DNA from: Platerodrilus igneus
Taxonomy: Eukaryota; Arthropoda; Insecta; Coleoptera; Lycidae
Reading direction: 5' to 3'
Assembly (NCBI GenBank): GCA_036346225.1
Contig: JARFIW010000003.1
Location: 4,024,501-4,088,500 of the forward strand
Length of the DNA: 64,000 nt
Within the stretch, counting starts at the first letter, position 1, and every line of letters starts with the position of its first letter. Below the pieces are notes generated by a model. The model did no database searches and was not told where the DNA came from. It saw nothing but the letters and a program-made list of their open reading frames with translations. Both the position numbers and the translations under genes were made by a program. Positions 35,403 to 47,698 of the stretch are shown piece after piece.

Positions 35403-35609
35403 ACAAGCAGTCTTTACAAAATACGCCCTCGTTCGGATGAGAGGTAAAATGAAGGTCCCCTATGTGAGTATTGTCACTTATCACGCACGTTAATTAAAGA
35501 TCTCTACTCTGCTTGGAGTTCGGTAAATTCAAAATTTCCAGGTAAGAAAAACTTGCTTCCTGACCAATGTAGTGCCTTCCGGTGGAGCATTGGAAAATAA
35601 AATGTAGGG
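35389..35609 (+). mobile_element. SINE copy 1, lacking the tRNA head
   Basis: It shares tacgccctcgttcggatgag, a lattcccagg-like middle and the tail caatgtagtgccttccggtgg with the full copy at 50796-51089. The tRNA-like head is missing. It abuts the broken end of BEL relic 1. Confidence 0.8.
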
Positions 35610-35800
35610 AGCCAAAATCGAAATCTTAAGATAATTTTGATCTTAAAGGTTGTTTTAAAGGAACAACCCACCTTGGAAGGTATAACTCAACATTTCATGT
35701 TCTGTGGGCATAGTTCCTTAATGCACGATTTTGATTTTTTAGACATTTGATGATGCAACATTGCAACAACGATTTTACGTGCTTGCTTATTAAATAGATC

Positions 35801-36030
35801 TTCCGGGTTTGATTCCCGACACGGTGCACTTGCAAAATGTTAGACGAACATTTTTCACAAAAATACGCCCTCGTTCGGATGAGGGCGAGAGTGTTGTCAT
35901 GTACGTTAAAAATCCCTAGCTAACTTGGGTCAGCAAGGGTTCACCAAATTTAAAATTCCCAGGTAAATAAAACTCGCTTCCTGGCCAATGTAATACCTTC
36001 GGGTGGAGTTTTGGAAAATCAAGTGTAGTG
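35801..36030 (+). mobile_element. SINE copy 2, partial tRNA head
   Basis: It begins with a B-box-like cgggtttgattcccgacacg, then the same body and tail as the other copies (tacgccctcgttcggatgag; caatgtaataccttcgggtgg). The A-box half of the head is missing. It lies about 190 bp after copy 1 in the same orientation. Confidence 0.8.
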
Positions 36031-36930
36031 ATTATGTAAAAGTAATTAAATGCTGTAGGAAAAACAAGTTCCATGTAGACAAGATGAAAAAAGAAGATTT
36101 ACCCAATCGCAAACCGAAAAAAAGCGGAACGGGTGATCAAGTAAACTGGTTAAAATTTAAATTAATTCAGATATGAAAGTCTGATCCTTCGACAATATTT
36201 GCTAAAAATGACATAAAACGCAAAAACTTAGTTAAAATCAATATTGGTAAGAAGCTGAACAAAAGTAACTTTATGCTAAAAGAAACAGCAAAACGTACCA
36301 ACAGCAATAATCGTGCTAGGTCTCGTTAGAGTCAAAATATTGTCAAGGAATGTAGCAGTAACCGTAAATTCTTTTCCAGGAAATTTACACAATTATGGCC
36401 TTAGGGTAAACACATAGGCAGAGAAAAGCTTCAAGACCTGTAAAGTTCATGCTTCCTTTAATACCAAAAGACTGTTTGAATTTTTATAAAGGCTTGCGGA
36501 GTAACGATCCTCTAGCAGATGACATTGAACGATTCTCAAGTGCACAGGACTTTGAGTTAGAAAAGGAGTTAGAACAAGTCTTTAGTCTTAAGCACTTACC
36601 CTAGAAATTTTTAAACAAAATACGTATTACATTTTATCTTTGAAAGAACAAGTTTGGTTTTTATTCAGCTATTTTATTCAAAATATATTTTATAGAACGC
36701 TATTAGTTTTTTTCTGTAGCATACCACGAGCTCTTGATTTATCATACTACAGATCCATATACTACCTGTCACAAATACCAACATTGACATTATACATACG
36801 TAGACTAAGCGCCATCTGACGTACAGCTTATAACTGCTATTCTACAAAACGATAATAACACTTTCTAGCAATCGCAGGCCTAGCTACATTTTAACTCTTA
36901 TAAACGATTAAAAGTAATTTACCAAAAAGT
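36031..36930. other. no assigned gene; one small open frame
   Basis: A 51-codon plus-strand frame from ATG 36449 to TAG 36604 reads KDCLNFYKGLRSNDPLADDI and ends acidic and helical. It looks protein-like but I do not recognise it; it may be a scrap of the piggyBac-like element next to it. The rest is AT-rich. Confidence 0.3.
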
Positions 36931-37290
36931 TTGTTGCAGATTATACATAACTTGTACCAAAACCACTTGTGGATGTTGTTTTTGTATAGTGTATTTGAAC
37001 GTTTTGCCAAAAGCTCAAACATCCAGAAACATATACTCTGTAGGTTGGTCTACCATTGCACAACTACATCAAACTGTGTCTCTGCTTGCTGTGCTTGCCA
37101 AGAAAGGTATCTGGTGGAATGAAGTTATACTTAAAAATTATATGCCAAAATGCCCTTTTCCATATAAAAAGCAAACTCTGAAGCCCAAGGGTAGATATTT
37201 TACTACGTGAAATGACAAGAATATAATCAAAATGGTATATAATGCTGAAAGCGCAATGTATGTGGGTGTTTGCAGATGGACGTGGTAGAT
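36931..37290 (+). pseudogene. piggyBac-like (PGBD2/3-type) transposase fragment
   Basis: The frame from 36989 contains SLLAVLAKKGIWWNEVILKN, then MPKCPFPYKKQTLKPKGR, a stop, and NDKNIIKMVYNAESAMYVG. The order Leu-rich helix, KKGI, CP[LF] motif, KG-R, and D-N-II with a W/Y-N-x-S block matches the middle of PGBD-type transposases. Only this portion is preserved, with stops. Confidence 0.5.
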
Positions 37291-38536
37291 GGTGGGTACC
37301 AGAACTGAAGTCTGTATAGAATAGAAATTAAAGTTGAAAATATCCCACCGACTTGATATGTTCGTACAGAATACTTGGCCGATCCATAGAAATAAGGGTG
37401 GTCATTTGATTATTTAATTGTCTTAGTTCTCCTTCAAAGTGAAAATAAAGTTTCTACAAAAAGTTTTTTCTGAACTCTAAAAATTATTGAAATGAGGCGT
37501 GAAGATGTGATACATTGGATCATTTTATAAAAACTCATAAAGCAAATGCGATATCGGGTTGGCCATAAAAAGTTTTTTACAAAATATGAAAAGTATAGCG
37601 TTGCATTGCATATAAAATGTTTCATATCTCATTATTTAGAATCTAGCTTTGTAATATCCTTTACTACAGTATAAGAAGGTTTTTTATATTCTAAGCATAC
37701 AAGATTGTATTCGTTTATTGATCAATACTAACATCTAGTGTCATGTTGTAGCGCGTTTGTGTTACTTAAAATATAAATCAGATATAGAGATGTAAATGTT
37801 AAATTTGAATGGACAGACTAAATATGGACGTGCCCTGTATAAAATCTTACGAACAATAAACGTTAATTAAGCATAAAATTTCAGAACTTTATTTCTATAA
37901 AAGTAATTTAGATAACAAGGATATAATACTGTTTTTCTTCAATATATTGTAAAAGTAATAATCCAGGACGATGAACTACTTTAAAACCGTATATAAAAAC
38001 AAATATAAATGTGACAAGACGCTGCATATGCTTTTCCCATAGAAAAACAAATTACAAGTAGACAGTTGTTGTACAATAATCTTGTATCCAGCATAGATTA
38101 CATACGTTACATTGTGAGAACGAAATTGAAAGGAAGTTCAAATAGAGAAGTCGAAATGTAGCCACAACAGAAAGTGGGTTACATGGGGTTGAAGGTGTGT
38201 TGTGCGTTAGATAGTGTGTTTGATTTCCAGTAAGACAATTAAATCACTTTCACGTGTTCATGGATTTTACTGCCGCGTCGGTGGAACATAAATCCATTTT
38301 AGAAATATATCTCTATTCTTATGGTAATTATTTAATGTCACTAAAAGTTAAGTGTAGGTTGAAATTTATTTGGATCTAATTATGAGCTAGATAGGAATAG
38401 ATAAATTCGTGAAAGGATATCCAGCTACCCCAGTGATGAATTTGTATTTCAGAGGGGCCATTTACTTTAAAAATTTCTTTGATATGACAAACTTCAATGA
38501 ATATTTTTAAAATGTTGTGGAACAATGTAAAGTATA
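37291..38536. other. no gene seen
   Basis: AT-rich non-coding sequence; frames at 37625-37434 and 38564-38376 (minus) are not protein-like. Confidence 0.4.
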
Positions 38537-38875
38537 ACGTGCTAAATTTATAAAACAAAACCAAGGGAACCTTTCAGGAATAATTGTCTTCTGTGTAGAG
38601 CGAATACAAAAAGGGGTTGCTAAGACAAGGCGGTTTGTTTCCTTATAATTATGACAATAGAAAATTTTTTCAAGGTATGTGAAGTTTTTGTATTTCAGGG
38701 ATTCTCAAATGCTTATTTTTATTACTTTTAGTGCCATTTCCATATAAACCCACTCCCGCACAGCTGTAGTGAAGTGATGCGCCATTAATTGGAATCTTCG
38801 CCCCTTCAAGGGAAATTTAAGAATTGTAACCTACTGCTCATTTTACTCGTAGTAATATTCTTTAACGCCTAACGT
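38537..38875 (+). repeat. interspersed repeat R, copy 1
   Basis: Unit landmarks: aaacaaaaccaaggga, ggttgctaagacaaggcgg, gtttttgtatttcagggatt, tttttattacttttagtgc, cagctgtagtgaagtgatgc and ttttactcgtagtaat. The same landmarks recur in order in copies 2 and 3. It is not coding and the class is unknown. Confidence 0.7.
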
Positions 38876-38912
38876 AAAGAGCCAAAAATACTGTTACGGG
38901 TAAAATATGCTT

Positions 38913-39955
38913 TACGTTATAAACTTTGGAAACAAAAACAAAGGAGACCTATTCGAAATAGCCGCCTTCCGTATAGGGAATTATACCAAAGGGATTGCTG
39001 GGACAAGACGGTTTGGCTCCTTCTATTTATGAAATAGAAGAATCCTTTCGTAGTAAGTGGTTATTGTAACGTAGTTTTTGTATTTCAGCGATTTAATTGT
39101 TTATTTTTATTACTTTTAGTGCTTTCTAGAGTTCCGTATAAGGTATAACAAAACCTTTATAAGATCACTCTCGTGTCCGTCCGTCCGTCTGTCACAGAGG
39201 TTTTTCTCAAATTCTATGTAACGTAGGAATTTGAAATTTGGCACAATGCTAAGTCTTTATGGCGCGCACATATATCGACAGTCAGAAAGTAGAAAAAAAA
39301 TATTTTTAGATTAAAATGGCGGGGGTTAATTCGGTCAAAAGAAAAAAGTTTTAATAAATATATCATGTGAGGTATCATTTGAACAAGGATTCTAGAAGGC
39401 TTCTAAAAATATTTTTTTTATAATTTTCGGTCTAGTAGTCTTCATGATATAGCTCAAAATGTGCCAAAAATGACGGTCTCCCCCCTGTTCTCCTACATTT
39501 CCAAAGCTAAAATTTTGATTTTGATAGGGATAGTAGCTAATGAGTCATAGATTATCGGAAAGCTAGAGGTTTTTTTGACAGTGTAATAGTGGCTGGGAAA
39601 AAATTTTTTAAACACAGTAATAGACAACATATTTACTAATGTACCAGTACAATCTGGGACAATATATTCATTTTTCAGTTATTGCAATCAAATTTGGATA
39701 AGATATAAATATACATAAAAAATGAAAACAGCTTAATTTAGTTTATTGATTGCTCACTGTAGTATTGGTACGGAACCCTAATAGTGCGAGCTCGACTCAC
39801 TCTTTATTAGCTTTTTTTTCAGACGAACTCACTAGCCCGCAACTATAGTTTGCCGATGCACCCTTAAAATTGTTATCGAATCCCGCCTCTTAAGGGTAAA
39901 TATAAATTAAATACGTACCGCTTATACTCGTAACATTATTATTTAATGCTCACCG
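38913..39955 (+). repeat. interspersed repeat R, copy 2, split by a MITE-like insert
   Basis: Landmarks as in copy 1 (ggattgctgggacaagacgg, gtttttgtatttcagcgatt, tttttattacttttagtgct), then a 650-bp insert at 39129-39778, then caactatagtttgccgatgc and tactcgtaacatt. It follows copy 1 directly, in the same orientation. Confidence 0.7.
39129..39778. mobile_element. MITE-like element, TA target-site duplication
   Basis: 650 bp flanked by TA (39127-39128 and 39779-39780). Ends are GAGTTCCGTA and the complement of GGGTTCCGTA, so short terminal inverted repeats with one mismatch. The interior has gtccgtccgtccgtctgtca, a word I associate with a repeat common in insect genomes (from memory, not checked). 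No coding capacity. TA targets suggest Tc1/mariner mobilisation. Confidence 0.7.
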
Positions 39956-41758
39956 TGAGTGACATATCCCCCATATTAAAATGCGCATAAAATAAATATA
40001 ATTTTTATGTCTTAGTAATAGTATGTTAGATTGTATTAAATAAAAGTTTTTTAATTCAAGTTTAACAAGTTTTATATCAGAAACAAGAAAGGAAACAACT
40101 ACTTTGTATTCCAGATGCAACCTGATACTGCAGATGCAGAAACAATGAATTGCAATAAAGCAGTCTTAACTAAATTTACTTAGAATAAGACATTGGATGA
40201 TTATCGAGAAACTGCAACTGCAAGATCTGCACCAGAGGCTTATTAAATACTGTTAGGAGCCCCTGATCGCCAATCAGTCTTCGAACTTCATAACTTTAAC
40301 ATTGTTGGTAGTTCAAGCTACTCATTGTATTTTTTTATTATTGATTGGTTAAAATAGTAACTTAGAATACTTTTGTCAACTTCAATTAAATCTCGTTTAA
40401 TGAATATAAACGCTCAAGTTGTAAAGGAAAATAAATTAATTTTTGTAATTATACAATTAAAAATAAATTCGAAAGAAGCATTATTGGAAACAAAACTTTT
40501 TAAAAAGAAGCTCCCAACAACCCAATACCTATCTCGTGGAGCGCCAAAAATAGTGTTACGGATAAAATGAGCTTTACGTTTATTACGTTCCAATTTTGCT
40601 TTAAAATTTCCCCAGTTAACTCAAATCCCTTTTTCTTTTAAAACGAAAATTTATTCGATAAATTAAATAGTCTATGCCTTGTTTTAGATATCCGGTAATC
40701 TGTTAAATCCTTCAACATAATTAATAATAAATACGCTTTCTACAAATTTTTATTTTAAACTTATTTATTTCGAAACGACAAGTTTATGCTAGAATTAAAT
40801 AGTTTATATCCTGTTTTAGGTACCTGCTATCTTGGTGTACATTACGACCGCGTATAATGGGTTTCTCTATTGTTCCAATGTAAAGACTTGTTGAAATAAG
40901 GTCGCGCACTATCCGATAAAACCCGGGTTTTCCAGTTTTAACCGCGCTTTGATAAGGGAGGGTTTGCAGTTTGAGTTCGTGTTATTTTGAACCATTGTTG
41001 AATTTGCTTCTACAGCTTGTGCGTCGACATATTTTCTACATTATTCGTTGCCGTATTTCAAAAGCAATGCACGTTTGTTTTTTTTCTGTTCGACAACTAG
41101 GAGGTGCCTTGCGTGTATTGGTGAGTCTCCCCGCACGAACCCATTCTAATCAGATTCTGTTTTTAACTTTTTTTAGCTAGAGGTCAAATGGGTTCCTTCT
41201 TTATGTAGACCAACTGCTTTTGTTCGTAGACCGCTGCTGCTAAACGATATTTTCGCTTTACAGGTGTGAGGTACCTTTGTTAAAAATGTTGGACAGACAT
41301 ACGCTTACTTTTTTATACTGATTGGTTTATTTTACAAACGGTACTATGTACAACCTAAAAGATGTCTGACAAAAGCTCTCACACGTTAATTCTTTCCTTC
41401 TACTTAGTTATTTTACAAAAAATCTTAGGTGAAATTTTAAAAACCTTTGACAAAAGCTTTCACATATTGATTTACTACTGATTAATTTTATTTTGTGTAA
41501 ATACGAGATGCTCACGTCGTATCCATGGTACTAAATTGTTCATATCACTTAATTGTTTGCTTTGAAATAGTAACGCTTAATTTATTTTCTTTTTGCTTGT
41601 TTGTACAGAATCCTTTATTTATTTTTGTGTTAATAGATAATCGTGGGCGATCTACTTTATTTTTTTGTTTTTTTGGTATTTAGGCGAATTCCTCCACTCT
41701 CCGCGGTGGGTAGTTAGCCTGGTATTTACTTTTCTTCCGGCTACGTCTAGGTACGTAG
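39956..41758. other. no gene seen; scraps of repeat R
   Basis: AT-rich. At 40542-40577 the sequence gccaaaaatagtgttacgga and taaaatgagctttacg matches 38881-38916, just before copy 2, so another partial copy of repeat R is present. The frames at 40373-40570 and 40971-41180 lack features. Confidence 0.4.
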
Positions 41759-42285
41759 CACGTTATAAATGTAAGAAACTAAAAGTAAAGGATGCCTATT
41801 CGGCATAGCCGCCTTCCGTATAGCGGTTACCATCGAAGGGTTGCTGAGACAAGACGCTCTGGCTACCCTTATTTATGTAGTTTTTTGTATATCAGTCATT
41901 TCAAGGTTTACTTTCAATATTTTAGTAGTTTCTCTCACACTAACTCTTTTGGGAGCCATAGAGGCCCTCTTGTAAATGGTAGTAGAAATTGCTTTCTATA
42001 CCCTTGTTTAGCTTGAAGAACCAGCCATTCATAGAGTGGCGAATTGTTTTAGTGAATTAACATACAGCGTACAAAACTAGCAAGGTGGGAAGCTTCACGT
42101 ATAAGCGGTACTCAAAAGTCTTACGGTATATCGGAGTAATTCATAAACCTTAACAAACTCACTTCCACACCACTGTAGTTAACCGATCCACCCTTAATAT
42201 TATTATGGGCTCTCCAACGCTTCAGAGCAATTCCAAATTTCTAAAGTATCGCTCAATTTACTCGTAGCTGTGTATATGCTTACTG
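41759..42285 (+). repeat. interspersed repeat R, copy 3
   Basis: Landmarks: cacgttataaatgtaagaaa, tattcggcatagccgccttc, gggttgctgagacaagacgc, ccactgtagttaaccgatcc, tttactcgtagctg. It is longer than the other copies by about 150 bp in the middle. The plus frame at 41792-42016 is inside it and not considered a gene. Confidence 0.65.
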
Positions 42286-42810
42286 TTCTTTTAAAAACAC
42301 AAGTTATACATCAAAATAGTTAACTAAAAGTGCAGGTATATAAATTTGAATATGATTATTTAAGAGTATGAAACAGAAAACACTTTACTCGAACTTGCAA
42401 ATTAATTGTTATTTTCGTATTTAACTCCTCCTTTGACATGAAGTAGATAGTCCATGTTGTATATTCTTTATAATTTTCTTCATTGCAAACTAAGCTAACA
42501 TTACCTTTTCATAAGTAGGTTTTGCCTCTTTGTATCTATATCATTTTAAAATTTCGTATATGCTTGGCGGATTTCGCTACTGATGCATGTTTTAAAACTA
42601 TAATCAAATTCAAAAATATTTTGATTTCTTTTAAAGTGAGGATAGATCAACTGGGTACGTATCATTTTATGAAAAAATATTTTATTTGACTCATTTATCA
42701 AGTAAAATTTGTCTTTTCATAAGTTGATACGTAAATTGCTTAAAATCAAGTTCACTTCATATTTATACTGATAATATTTAATAAAATTTCTTATAAGTAA
42801 CATTAATTAC

Positions 42811-42949
42811 CTTGTCTAGTTGTTAGATGGTACTGTTTCTTCAGCCAACATTTAATACGATTTAAATCCTCTCCAGTTCTGTTTGGATTTTCATTTAGTT
42901 CCTGCTCTGCCTTTTTCTGAAGCATGTCAGATAGAATTCGTATATTCAT
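42811..42949 (-). CDS. CRAL-TRIO paralogous first exon (1B)
   Basis: 139 nt, the same length and phase as exon 1A: ATG at 42949, 46 codons plus G, then donor G|GTAATT. The peptide (MNIRILSDMLQKKAEQELNE ... WLKKQYHLTTRQ) is identical to 1A at 32 of 46 positions with mostly conservative changes. No other CRAL-TRIO exons are seen between it and exon 1A. It may be an alternative first exon joined to the exons at 8-9 kb, the first exon of a second gene whose body was lost, or an orphan. The open frame extends upstream to 43036, part of which resembles the 1A leader. Confidence 0.8.
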
Positions 42950-45100
42950 CATGTCCGTGGTATGATAAACTTTGAACACTGAATCGTCATAAGCGTTCGG
43001 TGTATTTATCAATTTTCTCATATCAAATGAATGCATAATACATTAGACCAGTTGACGTGTGTTATATCCGCATTATGCACAATTTAATTACAAATCACAT
43101 CTAATGAAGACAGGACGGAATATACATATTTCTTAACGTAAAACTATAGTCTTTAATTAACGACGGTGACCTGAAAAATTGAATTTTTGGGGAAAATTGT
43201 AAGTTTACGTGGGTACTTGGATTTTGAATATTTAACTATTTAAAAATAAACTGTAATAGCAGAGTAGATACGCCATCGAGTACCCTGAAGATTCGTATTG
43301 CAGCACTGCTTACTGGAGATGTATGTATTTATTCATGAACAAGAAATAGTACACACTTTTATTTTAACTTTGTATTTTGTTACTTTTTACTTTTATTCCT
43401 TTCAAATAATACTCTCGTCTATGTTTGGCTTAAATTAACCCGTAAACCTAACCAATATTACACATGCAATTTTGTATTAAGAAGTCAAGCAGCAAGGAAG
43501 TGAAGCTGACCACGTGGCCAAGTTGTCGAAAAAGGTTAAAACCTTGATCTCAGTAGGGGTCGACAAAACTGCCCGAAGGTTCTTAGATTTCCACTATCAT
43601 GTGTGTATACATATAGAAAATATTTGCACTTATATTTTGCATCAAGAAATTATAAACATAAGATAATTTTAATAAAATAATGTTGCGATAAGCAAATTAC
43701 TGCGAAATATTTGAATTGGTATGTAGCTTTGCATGTATAGAATCTTCGCTAAGTACGTGCACACAATTAGAGGCATATTAAATTGAAAAAATTAAGTTCT
43801 ATTAATGTTGTTTCATATCGGTCAGCACTTAGCGAGTTCAGCATGCAACTTGCAGACACGGAACAGATACAAGTATTCACATTATATGACAACAATATTC
43901 ACAGACGCCGACATTACAACCAACAAAGAATTGAGTGCACACGTTCGTATTTAAAATGTCTGAAAACTCTTCGTTTAAAGAACTAGCCGTTATGGGTAGA
44001 AATGACATTACGTTTCGAAATTTGAATTGTACAAAAGGAGCGGGAACCCCGCGACAGTTTTAAACGTGCACCGGATAACTACAGTGGTGCGGAAGTGATT
44101 TTCTATAGAAAAAACGATAAAAGTATAAAAATGTAGACATAAAAATGACCGAAATACAAAATTACTTCACAACTACTACTTGTCTTGAAAGGTTTTACAA
44201 ATATTAAAATAAGGACGTCAAAGCGACATGTAACAATAATTCCTTCGATATCTTTGCTATCTGGAAGACGGTTATTCCGGGTAGGTCTTCACGCTTTCGG
44301 TTTTCTTAAATCTCGTCACCTCATACTTGATCTTTATAGACCATACCTTAAAAATTCTCATTAACTTCTATCAAATTAAAGACATTTTTAAAATAACAGC
44401 CTCTCTCAAATAGGACTTCATCACCTGAGTGGCTGGATATTATTTTACAATTTTTTTCTTTCTGACTTTGGCTATATTAAAAATAACTTATTTGCGCCGA
44501 TAAATGTTTTGGTTTATAGTTCAAAGTATAATAGAATTTAGTTAAATTGTTAGATAAATATACGGTCACTTGCAAATCCCACAATATGCAGGTGGCGAGA
44601 TATCCGTGTTTACCCGACGGATTAAGATCGTTAATGCAGTCGATTGTCAACCGTCGTCGCGCCCGGTTATGTTTGATGTGACAAGTGCCGTATTCTGATA
44701 TTGATGCAAAAATAAGACGGATGCATATAATTTACCCTCATACAATATTCATCGAGAATCGTGGATCTTCTATATCCCAGAATTATCCTTGTTTCCTTTT
44801 CTAACCTAATGTTCTGGTAAATGGATGGGTGTATCGATTCAGATGAGTGTTTATTTCATACTTGTTAATTTGTTTATCTGTCTCGTATTTATGAACATTC
44901 TATCTCACCATACACTTCACTACTCAATCCCCTATACGCCATGGTGGTTGCCCAAGCACAACTAGAAATCAAATTCCATCTAAGTTTAAACTCCGTTATC
45001 AGTAAATTTTTATGCTATAATTAACGTTCATTAACATTAAAAAAACACTACGGTCAATACACTTCCCTCCTCTACTAGCGGATACAACAGAACCTCACAC
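42950..45100. other. no gene seen
   Basis: About 2.1 kb of AT-rich DNA upstream of exon 1B. A short frame at 43783-43986 is unrecognised. The GC-richer patch near 44.59-44.70 kb shows no coding signal. Confidence 0.4.
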
Positions 45101-45139
45101 AAATCCAGTTTAACAAATCTTCCCATTCCGGTAGAAAAA

Positions 45140-46310
45140 CCTCGAATAATTACACATCCCAACAATAACAAAGACATAAAGAAACTGAAGAATATGAGGC
45201 CCTTGAGTATGACGTGCTCGCTTTCAGAGGCATTACAGAAATTAATAAATAACTACATTTAAGAATATCTTGGAAGAACATATAGTATGCCAAAATCACA
45301 ATTCATATTTAAAAAATCACTAGATGCGGTCAAACGAACAGAAAATCTAGTCCGTAACTTAGAAAAAGCTAAATCAGAACGGCTTCCACGGATTATCATA
45401 CTTCTACATATAGAAAAAGATATGACGAGATATGGAGAGGAGGTGTCATTCACAAAATAAATTTTTGAATGTGCCAGTGCGCAAGAAATATCTAACACAA
45501 GATTTTGTTAAACAAAGCAAAATCAGAATAGAAGTGAAAGAGGAACATTTGAAATTACTAGAAGCAGAAGGAGTAGCTCCAGAAAACTTCCCACCCTCTC
45601 CCACACTGTTTAGCGTAATGGTCACGGAAATTATTTCCAGCTCAAAAAACTAAGTTCTTCAATTCGCAGACGATAAATTAAACTTCACCATAGGAAAGCA
45701 CATCCAATCGGCAATGACTGCCGCAAAAACAAACAGAATAATAAAGAAGGCAAAAAAATGACGAATGCAAATAGACAAACGTAAACCAGCAATAGCAAGA
45801 TTAAGCAATATTCGAATCAGAAATCAAGCAACCAAATTAAATAGGTCAATAACATACCTCAACATAACATTCAACAAACATGAAAACTTTAGAAAATAGA
45901 TAAAGGAAACAAATCTATCAAAATACACAAGACGAATATGCGACATACTTAAAGTAGAAAGACATAGTCATAGGAGTAGAACTCAACAATTCAAAAGACT
46001 AATGGAAGACAGCTACTGTAGGGATCGCAGATTTGAACAAGTTGAGTAACCAACAACCAAAAAAGAAACTTTAACAATTCGAAATGCAAGTGTATAGGGG
46101 ATTAGCATATGCTTATATATTTCACACCAAGAAGAAGATACAAAAAAGAAATTCGAATGGAGTCAATAAAAGAGGCAACCGCAAGACGAGAAGACATGAT
46201 GCATAAGTAGAAACAACACCAAGACATTAATATTAGACGAATGTTAATTATACATGCATGTAAATTAAACCTTAAGAGGAATGATCCCAAGCCAACCACT
46301 TTGCCATGAA
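45140..46310 (+). mobile_element. LINE RT relic, plus strand
   Basis: Fragments of a Jockey/CR1-type RT: NNNKDIKKLKNMRPLSMTCS (RT block with the Arg-Pro), then EGVAPENFPPSPTLFSVMVT (about 45567-45630; usually GVPQGS), then QFADDKLNFTI with catalytic FADD at 45663-45674, and SITYLNITFNKHENFRK (thumb region). Stops and phase changes are frequent. Neither end is defined. Confidence 0.7.
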
Positions 46311-47698
46311 ATTTTCAAGACAGGAAAAGAGGTGCTATTTATGCACCCCATTATACAGGTTCTTTCCATATTTTAGAATTGATAAAATTTATGCAGCTAC
46401 AATGTAAAAATAAATGTTCGCTAAACAGTACAGAAAGCAGTATTGTCGCTGACTTTCGTCTCCGCAGCTCATCCACCTCATGACTCATATTAAGATTATT
46501 TACGATCATCATCAACGTCAAACTTATGATACACATAAGATTGGATTTAAGAGAAAAGATTATGGGGATCAGTTGTTTCACGGCCATCACTGCATGTTTC
46601 TATACATTAACATACAAACGATTACCCGAGAAATATGTGCAAAATTAGTAAAATTACAGTGTGATTTTCGAATTAAGAAATGTTTGATCAGTAATAGTGT
46701 AACAATGACGCTGAATAATCTGTAATTGAAAATAATACAGTTAATAAATGGACACAGTATTGATCGACAGCGACAAGGAGATATTTAAGGAACCCTTAAA
46801 AACATACAAAAGAGATCATTGGATCATGAGCGAGAAGATTCTAGTATAGTGCCGAAGCTTTATAATTTAATATATAAACCGTATAATCCAACAGCAAGTT
46901 CAATTCAGTTTCAAATATAAACTCTCTAAAGCCTTATTTTTTTTATAAAGAAATTATATTAGGGTAAATTGAGGTCTTGAAAACTAAATATGCCGAATAT
47001 TTTGTGACTAGTGTATGAATAGCGACCTGCAGACCCAGTTATTAGGTTTCCGCCTCGAGGCTAAAATATAAGTTCAGCATTGTATTTAATAATCGCAATA
47101 AATCTTGCTTCGTATTGTTTATTTATTATTGAAAAATTACAACATATACCTTATTGTTTGCGAAATATTGCAAAAATATTTTTGCTGTTATGCAACACGT
47201 ATTTATGTTACATCTAGCGCACGTATATTGCGTTTCTGTATGCAACAAGGCAATTTACATTGTCGCTTTCCGAGTATATCCAGCCAGCGACAGGAGTGTT
47301 GTTTGCTACCAAACCTGATATGTGCTGATGGTAAATATGTCTTCTTGCCCAGGCGTTTAAGGGAGAGATATTATTGCATATTCGTAGATCGGGGTTTTCC
47401 AACGGATCTTTGGTTTAGATAATCTGCTTCAACTCTACAAAATATGGAGGCTACTTCTTTTAGAAGTATTGGAAATTGTACTGTTGCATCCTTTAAACTG
47501 TATCTTTATTCTTATATGTCATAAGTTTGCATTTACCGTAACCAAGTCTAAAATATGACATAGACCCAAGAGATTATCGAATAGGTCGACACCACCCATG
47601 TGTGAATTGTATTAGCAAATGATGTTGGGCAGTGAACTTCTCTTCTTTTCTTTGTGTATAACAAGTTAGAAATCTGAAGGTACCATTCATACTCTAAA
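46311..47698. other. no assigned gene
   Basis: AT-rich. About 46.78-46.95 kb has a TATAAA-like and CAGTTTCAAATATAAA pattern reminiscent of an LTR, unproven. The frame at 47105-47422 (plus) and its antisense partner 47402-47214 are relatively GC-rich but match nothing I know. Confidence 0.35.

Noticed and set aside
46780..46960. Solo LTR
   Set aside because: The TATA-like pattern is suggestive but no boundaries, duplication or second copy could be seen.
47105..47422. 105-codon plus frame
   Set aside because: No recognisable motif, an equally open antisense frame, and no splice or promoter context.
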